Part shown: in pieces, positions 1 to 13,988 of the stretch | Position numbering within the stretch: the first letter of the stretch is position 1 | How the letters are laid out: every line of letters begins with the position of its first letter | Source: Spodoptera frugiperda | Lineage: Eukaryota > Arthropoda > Insecta > Lepidoptera > Noctuidae | Assembly: GCF_023101765.2 (NCBI RefSeq) | Contig: NC_064240.1 | Span: 3,038,001 to 3,102,000, forward strand | Length of the DNA stretch: 64,000 bases | Reading direction: 5' to 3' | The notes under the pieces: model-generated | What the model was told of the DNA's origin: nothing | Database searches by the model: none | Seen by the model: the letters and a program-made list of their open reading frames with translations, nothing else | Program-made: the position numbers and the translations under genes

Positions 1-3000
1 TAACTATTGGTGACGGTGGGTTCAGGTTAAACGGGTCACCTCACAACAAACAACGCTTTCCAACATACTTTTAAAAGTGAAACCGGATAAAGTGTGTTCG
101 CTTCACTTTTGTACGGAATGGAATGACTGGCTTCACTAGTTAAACAAAAATAAACTTTCGTCGTCTAGATTTTTTTAGTTGAAGTATTTCTATTCTATAC
201 CCTTCTTATAAAAAGTAGTATTTATTGCAGCAAGCACATGTACTACCTTCTTGACTTTACCTTCTGAGTACACATCGTGGCCACATGTCCCCCATCCAGC
301 CATATCCAGATCATGGCGCTTGCGCATGCACGCACACACGTGATGCAAATAGTCATCTTGACAATGACAATGACATTTACGAAACAAGTGACTCAAATTG
401 GACAGTGACATCGATTTTGCAAGTCAACAAAAAGTAAGATTAATTATAGTCAATTCAAAATTCGTATTGCGAGTTCGTGTGCGGCCGCTGGGTGCACAAA
501 AACCGCAAATGATCAACAGATTAAAGCGGAGAATACAATCGGTGAACTAGTCAAAGTCGAAACTTGAAAAGTTAGCGCGGAGCTGACCGGCGATATCGCT
601 ACGAACGCTTTCGCAAATGGTTTCGTAACACTGAATGCCGAAAATAGTCGAAAGTTACTTCATATTTTTTTTGTCCTCACGCACGTCTCGCTTTCCGGTC
701 GTTATGTGAAATTATTATCACGGGATTCTCATTCTTTTTCAGTCAAAACGACTGGTTTTCATTTGCTAGATATGCTAAGTAAGCGATTAGTTTATCTGTT
801 TGATTAATTTACTATAAATAGATACAGTATAATATCTTGATATTTTAAAATTGCAAAAGGTTAAATGTAAAATGTGTTAAACCTGAAATGTATTGTATAT
901 ATTTTTACTACTGTGAAACATAAAACGGATCATCAATCACCCGCGCTACTCCGCCGATTGGCGTTATACAACCAACTAGTAATGGACGTCAAGTTAGCGA
1001 CGGCATCAAAGAAAATACACCCAGAACGTGCCTCATAGTCCGACGAACTGTTCAACACCTTAGTTTTGTTGTAAAACGAACTGCCAATATTCTTAAAACT
1101 AAATATCTAGACAACCTTGAACATGCAAAACAAAAATATGAGAGATACCATTGTAAGTACCTGATGAATTATTGAACTTGTCAGTTAATTAATACGTTTG
1201 CGAAGATATTACCGGCAGAGTTCAAGGTCTGTCGCGGGCTGCTATTTGTGTTTCTGATCATTAAACAACAACACTCGCCGCGCGGTGAGTAAAGTGCTCG
1301 TTTCGTTCTACCAGGAAGGGACAAGTGATACGTATGCGTCAATTTTCTATAGCGGGAGTTAACAACGGTATCCTGCTTTTCCAATCACTGCCACTGCTAA
1401 TGATGTGCACTCAGTGTTTTAACTACCTCTACTATCCTCATACTATATTGAAGATATGAAGCTATTTTATCAAACAATGAACTTTTAAATTCTAATTAAG
1501 AAGTTAATAATGCAACAAATTACATGTACATCATAAACTAATTACCTATAATTACATCCAATGAACTCACGTCGGTTAATTGCTCGGCAAGACAATAATT
1601 TTGTAAGATATACCCTTTGTATAATTTTAACATTATTCACGGACTTTTGAAACTACTTATGTTACCTAATAAATAATGTTTCTTTACGTGGCTATTATTA
1701 CAAACTACATATTTGTTTACTTTTGCTTACAATGATATCCCAATTCGTCTCCGTTACAAAAATCCAACAGGTAATCGTCAGATGTCCAAACCTGATCCAA
1801 TATTTGACGACAGGAACCCGAAACATGACTCACATTTCTGGTATTGTAACAATTTATCTTCTAGTCATTATGATGAATTCCGATATCGAATGTTTGCTCT
1901 AGCACAGATTTGCGAAACGGAAAAAAGTAAATCTTTACCTGAGTCGCTAGTTGCTACGAAGGTCGACGTACTTACTCGGCCAATGTGTTTCAAAGGAAAA
2001 AAGTGGCTGAACACGTGATTTTACTAGTAGCCATGTAGTCGGACTATTGATTGAATTGATTACTACCAATGAACCATGTTAGTAAACAGGCATTCATTGT
2101 ATGTGTTTAAGAGAAACAAATTACGCAACGAACTATTTGATCACCATCAATCTCGTTTCACGCGATTCATTGCGTACGTAAACTTCAATACATACATGTG
2201 TTGCCAAAGAATTTAGTTCAAATATTTATTGAAGAGTAATTTGACTGCAGTTGTGACCTCAAGCCGACAATAGTATACAACCTGTCACGCTACACCTGTG
2301 AACAGGAAGACCAGTCGACCAAAAGGGGGAAGATAACAAAGTGACAATCAAAGAGGATATACAAATGGATATGTCACCTTCCAATTTACTATTCAAAATA
2401 TCTTTAGTATCTACCAAATGACCAGAAAATGACCAGTTTGAAAATTATTTCCAAGTACGTCATCACGATATGGCAAGGAAATGCAGTTAGCGTTGTTAGC
2501 GATGCTGGCTGGCATGATGCCAAGGTCAACAATTTTTAAATGCTACTAAGACATGTGTCGGATATTGATTTGATATTCCTAGCACGTTGTTTACCCCTAA
2601 GGTGCATGAAAGTTTACCAACACCAATGAACACAGAACGTAACCAATGTCACAGCCAATACTGTTGTTTTAATAAACACTAAATCAATGTTTTTAAATGC
2701 GATATTTAAGAAGTTGACGGACGAACACAACTCGGCTATGTACACACGGATGTGGCCGAGGGGGTCAACGGTTTTCCTTGGTGGGGTGTTCACCTTCCAC
2801 GACCTCATTCGCTACGTATCGCACCACTCGATTAGGTAAATTGATGTATTTTACTTTACGCGGTAATCACAACTTTATTACTTTATTTAATTATGGTCGC
2901 TTCGCACCAGATGTTTTACTTTTGCAGCACATTGTCCATTGCTGTTTACTAACGATTCAAAGCTACACAATGACTATTGTTTCGTAGTTGTTACATAGAT

Positions 3001-4447
3001 CAATGCGTACCTAATTAACTATCAAGATTTACTTTGCAGTTCTCGAAAAATCGGGTAGGTGGTTACTTTGGGGATCGTTTTTCAGCTATGTAGATATGGG
3101 GTCGCCAAAGGTGTGTGACCCTTAAACTGGTAGTTGTAATACTACGTATTATTTTACAAATCGCGTCGTAGATCGTCGTCTCTAGTGGTAACATCTAGTG
3201 ATTACCATGTTGTCGCGGACCAAGAACTCCCGTTCAAGTATTTACACGAGAAAATTGGCTTTTTCGTCACGGTGACCTGCGCTCACGACTCGGGCTAAAC
3301 AAACTTGCCACCACGTGCGCCCGCGCTGCCCCGGCCGCTGGTACCTACACCTGTTTTGTAAATACCGTATTGTCATTGTTTACTCCCATGACTTCTTTCC
3401 TCGCAAAAAACACTATCGTACCATGAACTCTATACACATAGATCGCCAACCTATTTGTAGATAATGTAGTTGCGTAGTTTTCCTTCCTTACAATTCGGTG
3501 ATGGATGATAAACAAACCAATTCGTACCTAGGCACCGTGTGTTTGCGTTGCCACGCGGCATTTTGCAAGTATCGATAACTTAACAGATATTTTTATAAAT
3601 AAATAGTAGTTGTCATTTAATTTAAATAACAATGCCACACAGAATATTATAATCGATGTTTAATTATACTGTTTACACAATCGTTCACATAAACCCGACT
3701 CCATCACCTTCAGTTTGTTGACATTTTATGACCCCGACATCGACAAATTAATTTATTTCAAGAAAGACGAGTTTCTGCACTTTTTGCAAATCGAATCGAG
3801 CACCTTGGATTTGCCAATTCCGCCAGTAAAGGTCACTGAATGACAACGAAATACAACTTGTATTACTTTCCTGTCTAGTGCTGTGTCGGTTTGTATTCGT
3901 AGCTAATCAAAAACAGGCGTGTAGGTATGTAATTGGCAAGTGAATGTACGATAAGAGTACGATCAGTGCACTAATTGTGAAGATATTCAATGTAATAGCT
4001 AATGAAACATGATAAGTGGTTTACTTGCAGACATCAAGGAAGCATGTTTAATTTAAAATATTCAAGTGAATCGAGTAGTGGCGCGAGCGAGTGGCGCGCA
4101 GCGCGGCGTGCTCGCACTCGCAACCTTGCGGCGCGCGGCGCAGGTCAGATTTTTCGAAGGTCGATGACTCGCCGCCTGTAATCGCTGCGAGTTATTATTA
4201 TTTGTTAACCCGGGACTACGAATAGTGTTTCGTATCGAAGCACATGTCGATGTGTGCAATACGACAGTCCCCTTTATAAAATGTTTATGGATCCATTTGT
4301 CATCCCTCCCTAAGACCCCAACCTGTTCGATTCGTTCAAATAATAGGATTCGTGATTGGTAATAATCATGACGAGCATTTTGGCAAAGCTGATAAAATTT
4401 ATTATTAAGAATAAGTATTAAGCTGATTTAAGCCAACATAACAGTTA

Positions 4448-4643
4448 TCTATTATATAAAAATAAGTCGGGTTTTCCTTCCTGACGCTATAACTCCAGAA
4501 CGCACGAACCGATTTCCACGGTTTTGCATTCGTTAGAAAGGTCTCGGGCTCCATGAGGTTTATAGCAAAGAAAATTCTGGAAAACTTCAAGAGATAAGCA
4601 GGATAATCATTGGTGGCGAAACGGAGTTCGCCGGGATTGCTAG
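4448..4643 (+). mobile_element. Short nonautonomous Helitron-like element
   Basis: The 196-bp segment begins with TC directly after an A and ends with CTAG directly before a T, which is the Helitron end and AT-target rule. The interior (CCTTCCTGACGCTATAACTC, then a stretch around GGTCTCGGGCTCC) resembles a repeat I know as widespread in moths. It has no coding capacity. A related but divergent set of copies lies at 23,974, 43,624 and 44,176. Confidence 0.6.
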
Positions 4644-6339
4644 TTATTACTATACTTTATATTATAGTTAGTTGCCAATCGAATCGACTTTATGTACAAA
4701 AGTATTTTATTTTTCTATCTACTGTGTGCATTCAAAATATATATCTATGGTTAGTGGCCTTGTCGGGGCGCATCGCGCAACATCTGTGTCCATGCGTTAG
4801 ACACAACAAAAAATGAAATTTATAGCTTTGAGAACGATTTCAGAATGGGGATGGTTATGTGTGATGTGATGTCCACAGATAGTGAGTGCGAGCAGTGTTA
4901 GGAGGTGGATTGTATTTTTAATAGGTTTGCAGTTATAAAATGCATGTGTTATGTTCGTGCAACGCGGCACAAACTTGCGTGACAGCAGCTCGGTGTGGGC
5001 CGCGAGCCGCAGTGAATGCGTGACGCATTAACGATTTATTATTCGTGTGGCGGGAAAGCCACAATTTTCTTTCGTTTTTCTAACGCTTTATATTTAGAAC
5101 GATAGCTCACAGGGATCACTAAACTAACTGCAAGCAATGACGCCTAGAGTGCTACGCGATTTATTATCGCGCTGCCGTGCTGTTAAAAATCGCACAATAA
5201 TACCTAGCTCTATTAATTTTATGTCGCGTATGCTGTTCTTATAAACCCGTATGTTGCAATTTGGCGATTACTTAATTTAACTTTATCACGCGATAAAAAG
5301 TCCTAGTGCGCGCTTAGTAAGAAACTTGCCATAGCCTACGCTCGCGCCCTCGCGCTCGCTACATACTGTTGAACTTGATGTGTAGGCGTGCTATTGTTAA
5401 CGTTAGGCTATCGATTGCTTTTCAGTTTATAAATACGAAATTACACTTTGCAGTAATAAATTAAGTTTAAATTTAATGTCACATTTTAATAAAATGGTGA
5501 GACAAAATTAGCTGTTTGACCTCCACAAATATTTTTTTGAAACATAATCCCCACAGATAATAAATACAAAAGGGGCATCGGATTCAATTTTTTTTTTGTT
5601 GTGAATTGATAAAAAAATGTTGACATCCCTTCCTTAGAATAGACCTGAGTTATTATGAGGAGTCAAACTACCTGCTATAGCTCCAATCGTGAGTTGTAAA
5701 AGGGGGACCTTTCCAATGTGTGTTGTAGACGCAATATAAAAAAATATATAAAAAAAAGTTGTGTCATGTCGTTGGCATTCTATTATTAAACGTAGTCTGG
5801 ACTACAGGTTTCTTTCGATTGAAGGTCGCGTAGGTTTAAATTCCCCGAAAGGTTTTACTTAAAATATTTCATTTATTGAGTAGGCATGTACTTAGACTTA
5901 GCTAGCTACCAAGAAAATTCGTAGTTCTATTTTAAGAAATGTTATTTAAATAATATTACCAATTCAAATTTTATTTTGACAAAATAGTCTTTAAATAACA
6001 GTAGATGCAATATTATACTTATTTCGAAGAATGGTTTTTTTTTTCGTATTTGAATAGTTAAATTAAGAACGTAAAATCATCGGTGCTTATCGAAACGTTA
6101 GGAATTGTAGTCAAGAGCGCAATTTATACGAATTCGCAATGAAAACGATTATCGAGTGGAAGTCTGGCTGAAGGTTGGTTCTGAAGGTCAGTCAATTGAA
6201 TGGCGCGGAAGTGAGATCCGAGCTAAATGTTCGTCTACATCTGTTTACTATTTGAATTTCACTATTTTAAGTACATAGTCGTATAATTTGTAGAGGGCGC
6301 CACTTTACCGATAGTAAATTAAAAGTATCGCCTGTGTAG

Positions 6340-6499
6340 ACCGGCTATGCTATTCTATGAATTCGCGCCTTTCAAAGTGAGCTCGATCGCATACTCGCCC
6401 ATTATTGGTCGAGAACTCAAGATTATTCTCAAAACCAAAGACATTTATCGATCGAGTTCACTTCTATCTTTCGAATTGAAAGTTACAGAATAGCCGTGC
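6340..6499. repeat. Imperfect inverted repeat
   Basis: The arms are roughly 6,343-6,389 and 6,449-6,499. They share GAATTCG/CGAATT, CTTTC/GAAAG, GAGCTCGATCG/CGATCGAGTTC and GGCTAT/ATAGCC in inverted order with several mismatches and gaps. A related GATCGCATACT word recurs near 8,937. It may be a decayed MITE; no target duplication was identified. Confidence 0.35.
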
Positions 6500-7315
6500 T
6501 GTAGTTAGGTGCTTTATTTCATTTTACATAATGGTGCGTTTGTTTACAGTTGTTCTAACAAAACTCAAAATGCCGGTTTAAACAAATGAGATACCTACGA
6601 TACATTTAATTAGGTATCAAATTAATTTGAAATTATTTATGAGATGCATTGGAACATATTTTCCTAAAGGCAAACAGTACGAGTAAATAGTATTTACTTA
6701 AATAAAATATCTACATATTGAATTACTTTATACTCGTATATTTACCTCCGTTACTAATTTAATATTTCGTTCCGTCATTGACAATGTCAATTTGTCATCG
6801 TTCGCATTCATTGTTTTATTTAATTTTGTGGTCGGTCATTGACTCGGAATAAAATTACTTATGTATTATGACAAGCGTAATATTAAACCTCAAATGTCAG
6901 TATTATATACCTAAATACAATTATGTAATGACTATGAGACACTAACAATTAATTTATTATGTAATTTAATTTTAAAAAATAGTGTCGCGCTCATATTTCG
7001 TTATACTTAGTCATCGTTTACAGAGGCAGGTATCGAGTATCGATTCTTACATTCGCAAAAAAATTATAAGTCATTGCACTCGAGTGACTTCATTCATATT
7101 TATAGGTGCACTCATCATTTTATGTTTAACATACGTATCTAGAGTTTTATTTGACTTTTTTTGAATCAATAATAAGTCAAATGAGTAATGTAATTTGACA
7201 GTAAAGTTAGGATTGCCAATTGGCCGGGATTTCCGTGATTGTCAAAAATACTAGGTTTTTTGAGCTTTGAGTTGATGTCCGAAGTTTAAAACAATCAGTT
7301 TTTTTCATCTATAGG

Positions 7316-7531
7316 TACAGTACTCTCAACGGATCTTGGCAGGTCTGAACTACGTGCAGAAGGCTGCGCAATAAGTATTTTTTAGAACCAAATGGTGGCA
7401 TGAGGCGAGGTGCGGGGGTCGGCGATCTAGGCTAGAGATTGACCATTTCTAAATACAATTGACCCTTTACACTTATTGCGCAGCCTTCTGCACGTAGTTC
7501 AGACCTGCCAAGATCCGTTGAGAGTACTGTA
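7316..7531. repeat. Perfect 61-bp inverted repeat (hairpin) with 94-bp loop
   Basis: Positions 7,316-7,376 are the exact reverse complement of 7,471-7,531. The arm begins TACAGTACTCTCAACGG and ends GGCTGCGCAATAAGT. The spacer of 94 bases contains no ORF. Complementarity stops abruptly at both ends. A perfect match over 61 bases implies a recent origin or active maintenance. A foldback or MITE-type element is the simplest explanation, but I see no clear target-site duplication at the outer edges. Confidence 0.85.
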
Positions 7532-8156
7532 GTTCAGATAGGACACCAAAACTTAGATTCCGTTTGTGGCCCTAGCAATGTCCAGGAAATGATTAGTCTA
7601 GATCTGGCAAGTATAGTCGACAACATTGGAAACTCAGTTGCCAATTTCCCATAAGAAGAATAAAAATAAGTAATGTAATTCGTGTTTATTTAGCTGGTTA
7701 TTCTGGTATTACACGTGGGAGCACCACGTACCTACCGTAGACGCACAACCTTTGCGGAGCACACTCAATTTTCCATTTCCACAGAGAAACGAATATATTA
7801 TCTCTGCCTGTTCCGCGAAGTATTTATATCTAAACATAAGTACGACAAGCTTCAATACGAATTTCTAAGAAACGCTCATTTTCTTGAAAGTAACCTTTTC
7901 ATTCCAGAAATTCCTTTTAGCTTGAATTCGACAATAAGGAGTTTTCTTCAATAAATATCACCCAGTAATTGACATAATTTTTATAACAATATTTTTATTA
8001 GAACATAATGGTAAACAGGCTCACAACTCAAACTCAGGACCATAAACATCGTGCGTGTCTCTGTCCTATCAAGATATTAACTGACAATAAAGTAAAATAT
8101 GGTAAAATCTAACTATCTTTATATTCTAGACTTGAACACATAGGTACCACAAATTA

Positions 8157-8309
8157 CCCGGAGCTGCGGACTGCCTAGCGGGTTACCGGGGCTCGAAAAG
8201 CAGGAGTAGGAACGGGGTAGTTTTTACTCAATATGAGTCTGTTAACCCCTCTCGCTTCGCCCAAGGCGAAAGATGTTTCATAAGGTTATTTTCCCCCATC
8301 AAAAAAGTG
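8157..8309 (+). mobile_element. tRNA-like SINE, copy A
   Basis: About 150 bp starting CCGGAGCTGCGGACTGCC and ending in an A-run (CAAAAAAGTG). The direct repeat CCACAAATTA flanks it at 8,147-8,156 and 8,310-8,319, a target-site duplication typical of LINE-driven retroposition. The interior has a B-box-like CTCGAAAAGC and the family hallmark GGAACGGGG. Same family as the copies at 17,991, 24,478, 46,633 and 62,375. Confidence 0.8.
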
Positions 8310-10019
8310 CCACAAATTAAAACTTTCTAAATAAATTCGAAGGACGCAACATGTGGCTTCTAAAGAGTTGAATAGATAATATGAAATAGGTTGTAGTAAC
8401 GGAAACGGAACAAGGTACCTTCATTACTAAACTGTTCACCTACTAACATTTACATATCTCAATGTAGGATGTAGGTAATAAATGGTGCTATAAAGCTGGT
8501 ATCGACATGCTGATGCGGTGTCACATTCTTACGATTATTCAATTTATATTTCCTATTTTCTCTTCTACTCTCTAGAATTAAGAAAAATCCGCATTTTTAC
8601 AAAATGGTTAAGTTGCAATAACGACTACATCGTCCTATTTTATTTCAGGTAACTTCATGAGACATTTCAAAATTAAACAAAATTGCGATTCCAAATTCAA
8701 TTGATTGCAATAACTATGTCAAACTGATAAAAAAAAATGGCGAGTTGCTTCGTTTTCGTTGCAACGTTATTAAACAAAAAACGTGTCTGTGACAGTGTCA
8801 CTTGGCGTAGGGGAATGTAGCCGGTGAAAAAGCGCAAAATTGCTGACCCACTGACCCAATTGTGGTGTCCATGAGCGAAGCAAGGTCAGTCCGCGCTCGT
8901 GGTCGTTGTAATCACTTTTATACCGATCGCTAAACTCGATCGCATACTTACCTACATATTCAAAGAGAGCTCCGATCAATAGATTCAGATTTTTAGGACA
9001 CCCAATTATTTGATAGCACTGTTATTATTATTTGAGATATTAAAAAGCAGTTGTTTTATTAAATCAAGTTATTAAAGCGTTATATTATAACTACCTAATA
9101 CATCATTATACAAAGTCAGGGGCAACTCGAATTCATTACGAGTATTATCAAGGTAATCAGTGACATTTGGGCCGTCATTCCAACCATTTATATTTGTCAC
9201 CATTTAGATAAAGTAAATAGCAAATGAATACAGTAATTTGATATGGAAGTGTCATTGAACGTTATTTACTTAGAGATAATGCTCGTTTATTATCTGTATA
9301 TTAGCGTTGATTAGGTGTAGTCGGGTAGGCAGGTCCCAATGGTTTGTTTGTGTTGTGTTGTGTCACACTTACGAACGTTTTATATTGGGGCCTACTGATC
9401 GAGAATGTTGTAATCTGATGCAATTGTAAGCTTTTATCAGTTTCTTATTCTAATAAGTTACTATATAAAAAATAATAAACTATGTATATGTAGCTTATTT
9501 TCTTGACAAATAATGAGAGAGATGCAATATTTCTATTTCATGCAAAAAGGTTAGGCTTTTCATGAGCAGTTGACAGTACTCTGCTGGACTATGAGCCACC
9601 ACAAAGAGGGGTTAGCAATATTATAAGTTCAACTGGTACTGGTTTCAGTCTGGTAAGCAGTACTCATTGTAAGTTATCCCACCAAAAACATTTCGTAAAA
9701 AAGTGACAAATCTGAGAGCTTATCTTTAAAAACGTACGCATTTTAGGAATTATAGGCCCTCGCTATCTTCTCAGCTCTAAAAATAATTAATTGTATTGTA
9801 TAATATTTTGTTATGCCTATGAATTTATGTTTGTCTACCATACTACGTTACTAACCAGCCAGTGAGCAGTAACTATTACACTGCACGTCTATGGTTTCGC
9901 AAGTTTGTAGAATATCCATAGGTAGGGTATCCGCACTGGGTGTAAGGAGGTTCTATATTACATAAACAGAACGACTTACGTGACAACCCTTACAGGATAC
10001 TAGACCGACATATTTTGCA

Positions 10020-10130
10020 TTAATTAATTCCTAATTCTTATCTAAAGAGGTTCGATACAAAGTATTAGTATTAATTTGTTTTAAAAGTACCTAAATATAT
10101 GGTTTAATTGGAATAAATGATTTGACTTTG
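10020..10130 (+). repeat. Possible LINE 3' tail
   Basis: The stretch ending GGAATAAATGATTTGACTTTGAC resembles the polyadenylation-signal-plus-short-repeat tails of lepidopteran non-LTR retrotransposons. Only the 3' end could be present; there is no reverse transcriptase ORF. This is a recognition by pattern, so confidence is low. Confidence 0.3.
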
Positions 10131-13100
10131 ACTATTTCAATTACTTATGTACGTTTGCAAAATGTGGAATAACCTTTAAACCCAAACATTAGTCTCGCGC
10201 ATGTCTCCGTATCAGTACGATTAAGTAACTAATTACTTAACCCACATCAGCATCACTTGCAGCATTCGTCGGGAAAACGAACATTCCTAATGACACAGCA
10301 TACAGCATGATGATGACGTCATCAAAGTTTGTACACACGTGTAAACTATGTTGTGACACCTTATCTGAGTGTATTTTTAAGTTTGTAGCCTGATCCGTGT
10401 TACGTCGCGTATCGTAGCGGCTCCGAGAGTGGACCGTTTCGAATAACGGAAAACGAATACCACCGCACACCACTTTGAATCACTTTTATTTTACACTTTA
10501 CATTCATTGCTGGTTTCTTCAAAATTTAGATTCTCAGTAACCCGTGAACGTTACTGGCTGTTTTATACATTGTTTTTACCGTTGTAAGTATGTATGTACT
10601 ACTTATCTATTATTCTATCATTTAACATAAAATATTGAACAGGGAAAAGCAATGAAATTAACCAGTATTTTAACTGGATGTGTGAGCAACATAAACAACT
10701 TAGATAAAGAAGCAATATTAATTTCACAGTTAATTTACACCCAACTACAACGGTTATGTAACATAACATAATATTTTATTTAATAGTACAAGTATAGTTA
10801 TGTTCGAAGTGTGTACAAAACTTCGCATGTTTTCTACATTACAAATAATACAATTCAGAAGAAGCGTTTGTCATCAAAATGTTCATTTGCGGTCATACGT
10901 GCCATAAGTTGTGACAACATAATTTACTATCTATATATTCTACTTGTATTATGTTAGTTGATTATTAACCGTACGTGTCAATACATCAGTTGCGCAATCT
11001 AGTGAAATAAGTGAAATTTAGTTGCCGCCCGTAACAGAGATCATTATGACGAACTTTAAAGGCGACCTCGTTACGCAAAATGGGGGTAACGATACTCCGC
11101 TAGAGCCTGTGTAACTCAGCGTGTACGACTCGCCGAAACACGACGATCACTTGGAAAGTATTCGCTTGGAAACGGTCACTTTCTCTAGAACTGGTCCCAG
11201 TCTTTATCCAACCGCGGCGGTACGTGCTACGTGCCCACATTGCTGACACTGCTCACTGCTCACACGCATCGCAACAACTGCCGGCGACGACGACGACGAA
11301 ACGTCGCCGCAAATAAACTTATAGTTGTGAAATACGTGATATGCGACTGACCGGTTGTCCACAACCAATGTGCTGAGCCTGAGGTAAACTGCGCGTGTGG
11401 CTTAACCATTTATGTATTATTGACCTTGTCAGTTTTGCAACAAGACGAAGACTTTGCAATACTACTGAATATATCTTCGAGCGAATCGAATTGATTAAAA
11501 ATTTTATATGTTTCCAAACTGTAGAATATAGTAACAGTAAGGAATTACAATTCTTATTTCCAATGTCGAAGTGGTTTTGCGAAGTAGGTTTGTCGGTGAG
11601 GAACCGTTGTGTCCACCCCATTACTTTTGGTTTTAACTGTACATAATTTAAATCCAGTGCAAATAGGTACCTAATGTTTAAAATAATATCCAGCAGATTT
11701 CTGAGTGCATTATAATTTTTTTTCTTATGTCGGCAAGTAATTTTTGTTCATATTGGCAAAAAACTGAAGAATTGATGATAAAAACTAGTGTGACTCACTT
11801 TGTACGAGAGAGGGCGTTTTAAAGTTTAGTTGTACCAGATTGGCAAACCGCAAAAAATGCAATCACGTTAACAATAAGACCAGACCAAGAGCAGAACCAG
11901 AACCTACTAGTGAAAGGTTCGTAAATTTTGCCACAAGTTAAATGGCGACCATTAAAAATAAATAAACTGGTAAGCCAATGACTTGGCATAGGATTGAAAA
12001 ATAAAACGATCGAAGTGCAAGACAGAGAGAGGTATAGACCCAAACAAGTGCGTTACCCCCACGAAGATTATCCGCGTATTTATTTTTATTTATCTGTGGT
12101 TCGTAGTGGGTAGCGGTAGCGTTCCAATCGAGAACTATACGATGAGGATATTACACACATTTATTTATTATTATTTATGTATAAATTCAATTTAAATGTT
12201 TGACATTATTACAATTTCAAATGAATCCATGCGGTGTACCGGTTTTGTTTCCTCGAGCAAGCCTAGGTAATACAAGTTAAATGAGTTAGTCACCAATTTA
12301 TACACGATTAAAATTATAAGATTAGATACTAGCTACTATTTATAATATTTTCTACCTCCAAGATAAAAGTAGTTAGGTAAGTACTTAAAAATAGTATTGA
12401 GAAGTGTAACATACATAAATATACATATGTATGTAATACACAGTACATACTTATTAAGGAAACATTTTTCTGTCTGATAGTTAACTTGTTATTAATGAAA
12501 CGAGTTATTAGTATCCCGACAGACCTTCGGCTTATCATAGTTGAAATAGTTTTGTAATTAGTTTGCCTGTAAAATTAAATGGATCGTTTAGTGTTTACTG
12601 AATGATAGGTAGTCAAAATTCTATATCGTTCTCCTTGCTTTCCTTAACAGGAGGTATAAAGATAGGAGGTATCTAGATTTTTGTGCAGTTTGTCCTCCAT
12701 ATATGCAGCTAAACCTCTGCAGGTCCGTAATTCTTCGTTAAAAATAAACAAGGTTGAAAAACTATTCACAGCCTAGAATTGAGTTACAATTGCGAAGGTT
12801 TTTAATGACATAATTTTGATGAATTTACCTACCCTAAATACGTCCAAGTACGCACCAGATTTAAATGATTATTATTATTAATCAAATTGATCAAATGAAA
12901 CGCTATCAATTTTCGGCTGGCCCTTACAACCTCAACTTCATTTTATATCAGTTCTTATCAGCGAAGTTATCTAGTCGAAGTCAGTTTTCATTTGTCGCAG
13001 ATAACGACGGATGGATCTATTCACATCTCTACTGTCCTGTTTTCCATTTTAAGAAGGAAAAAAGCAAGTACGATTCTTGTCAGTAAACATTTCGGCATTG

Positions 13101-13379
13101 TTACTTACCTATTTGCTGTGGCAGCTACACGATGACCTTTACGCTCGGGCGCCTGACCATGAGAGATTCTGAAGGTTGCGTATACTTCTCGGATGGTCGC
13201 CCAGTAAAACTTAAGATCTATAAATGCACTTATTTATTAAAAATATCGATGTAAAGAGAATCGGGTGGCTCGTGCAGCTGCATAAGAAACTCCTGTCAGT
13301 TAAAAACCATATAAGTTTAATGTAATGTCGCACTGCACAAAACAGCCAGCCTACAATCTTCTGTCTGACATTGCTGCTG

Positions 13380-13606
13380 TGTGTGTGTCAAGCCAATAGG
13401 TCGACCAACCAGTCGACCAGACGCTCTCCCTCCCTCGCTTTGTCCTCCGTCTGCCTGCCTGTTCTCCCCTCCCCCGGCGCCCCTCCATTGCGCCAGCCAG
13501 TCAGCGTTTGGTCGGTGAACAGACCGCACGTCTCGCGCCTCGACTACTGCCGACTTCTTTACGTCATAGTTAATTTTGTGCTCATTTTAAAAGTCACACA
13601 AATCTA
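13380..13606 (+). promoter_or_regulatory. Candidate first exon and promoter of the BCOR-type gene
   Basis: A GC- and pyrimidine-rich segment (about 13,400-13,560) is followed by a strong donor at 13,607 (CTA|GTAAGT). A good acceptor (TTGTTACAG) sits 108 bases downstream, ending at 13,714. This donor/acceptor pair suggests a transcribed 5' untranslated region. The transcription start cannot be placed from sequence. Assignment to the gene at 28 kb rests only on strand and the absence of any other gene in between. Confidence 0.3.
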
Positions 13607-13714
13607 GTAAGTGACACGTGTCTATCTCAGTGTTTTGTATTTAGAAATGTAGTTCCTTGTTCGTTGATAATCAAATAGAATCGTAAAACTTACTACCGCT
13701 TTGTCTTGTTACAG

Positions 13715-13988
13715 GTACCTACTTGGAACTGGGTGTGAACCCAGATACGGTGTGTGTGGTTTTATGTAATCTTATTTATACTGTTATTGAAGAAACTCAC
13801 AGTGGAGTTCGTGAATTATCCGCTCAGTGTGTGTGCAACGATTGAATTGTATCGGAGATAATTGATTTATTTAAAAGTGCAGTGTACACTTCAACAACAG
13901 TTCTCTGATTGTTATGCTCTGTAAACAAGTGATTTGTGTTTTTATTGGATTGTTATCTATTTGGATTACCAGCAGCTAAATGGCCATT
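13715..13988 (+). other. Candidate non-coding exon 2 with small upstream ORFs
   Basis: It is bounded by an acceptor (TTGTTACAG before 13,715) and a consensus donor (ATT|GTAAGTATT at 13,989). It carries small upstream ORFs: an ATG-TAA, then a 21-codon hydrophobic ORF at 13,914-13,979 whose TAA stop directly abuts another ATG at 13,980. Spliced to the acceptor at 28,126, that last ATG would open a frame overlapping the BCOR start but out of frame with it. If the exon is real, translation of the main ORF could be damped. Predicted only from splice signals. Confidence 0.3.

Larger units (their letters stand above)
1..13370. other. Gene-poor region without supported coding sequence
   Basis: I see no ORF here that looks like a real exon. 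All are about 100 codons or less, lack recognisable domains, and many open with TTG or GTG. The stretch contains a Helitron copy, a perfect inverted repeat, a SINE and a possible LINE tail (listed separately). Short GC-rich patches at about 3,300-3,345 and 4,080-4,145 stand out from the AT-rich background and could be regulatory, but nothing in the sequence proves this. It is probably intergenic or intronic. Confidence 0.6.

Noticed and set aside
1713..2018. 101-codon ORF on the plus strand
   Set aside because: No recognisable domain, AT-rich codon use like the surroundings, no convincing splice signals or partner exons. Chance ORF.
11319..11646. Overlapping ORFs on both strands (100 and 83 codons)
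   Set aside because: They mirror each other on opposite strands in low-stop sequence and contain no known motif.
13980..13988. ATG GCC ATT as the true BCOR start codon exon
   Set aside because: Joined to the acceptor at 28,126 it reads out of frame with the BCOR ORF and stops at 28,438, so it cannot be the main start without another exon.
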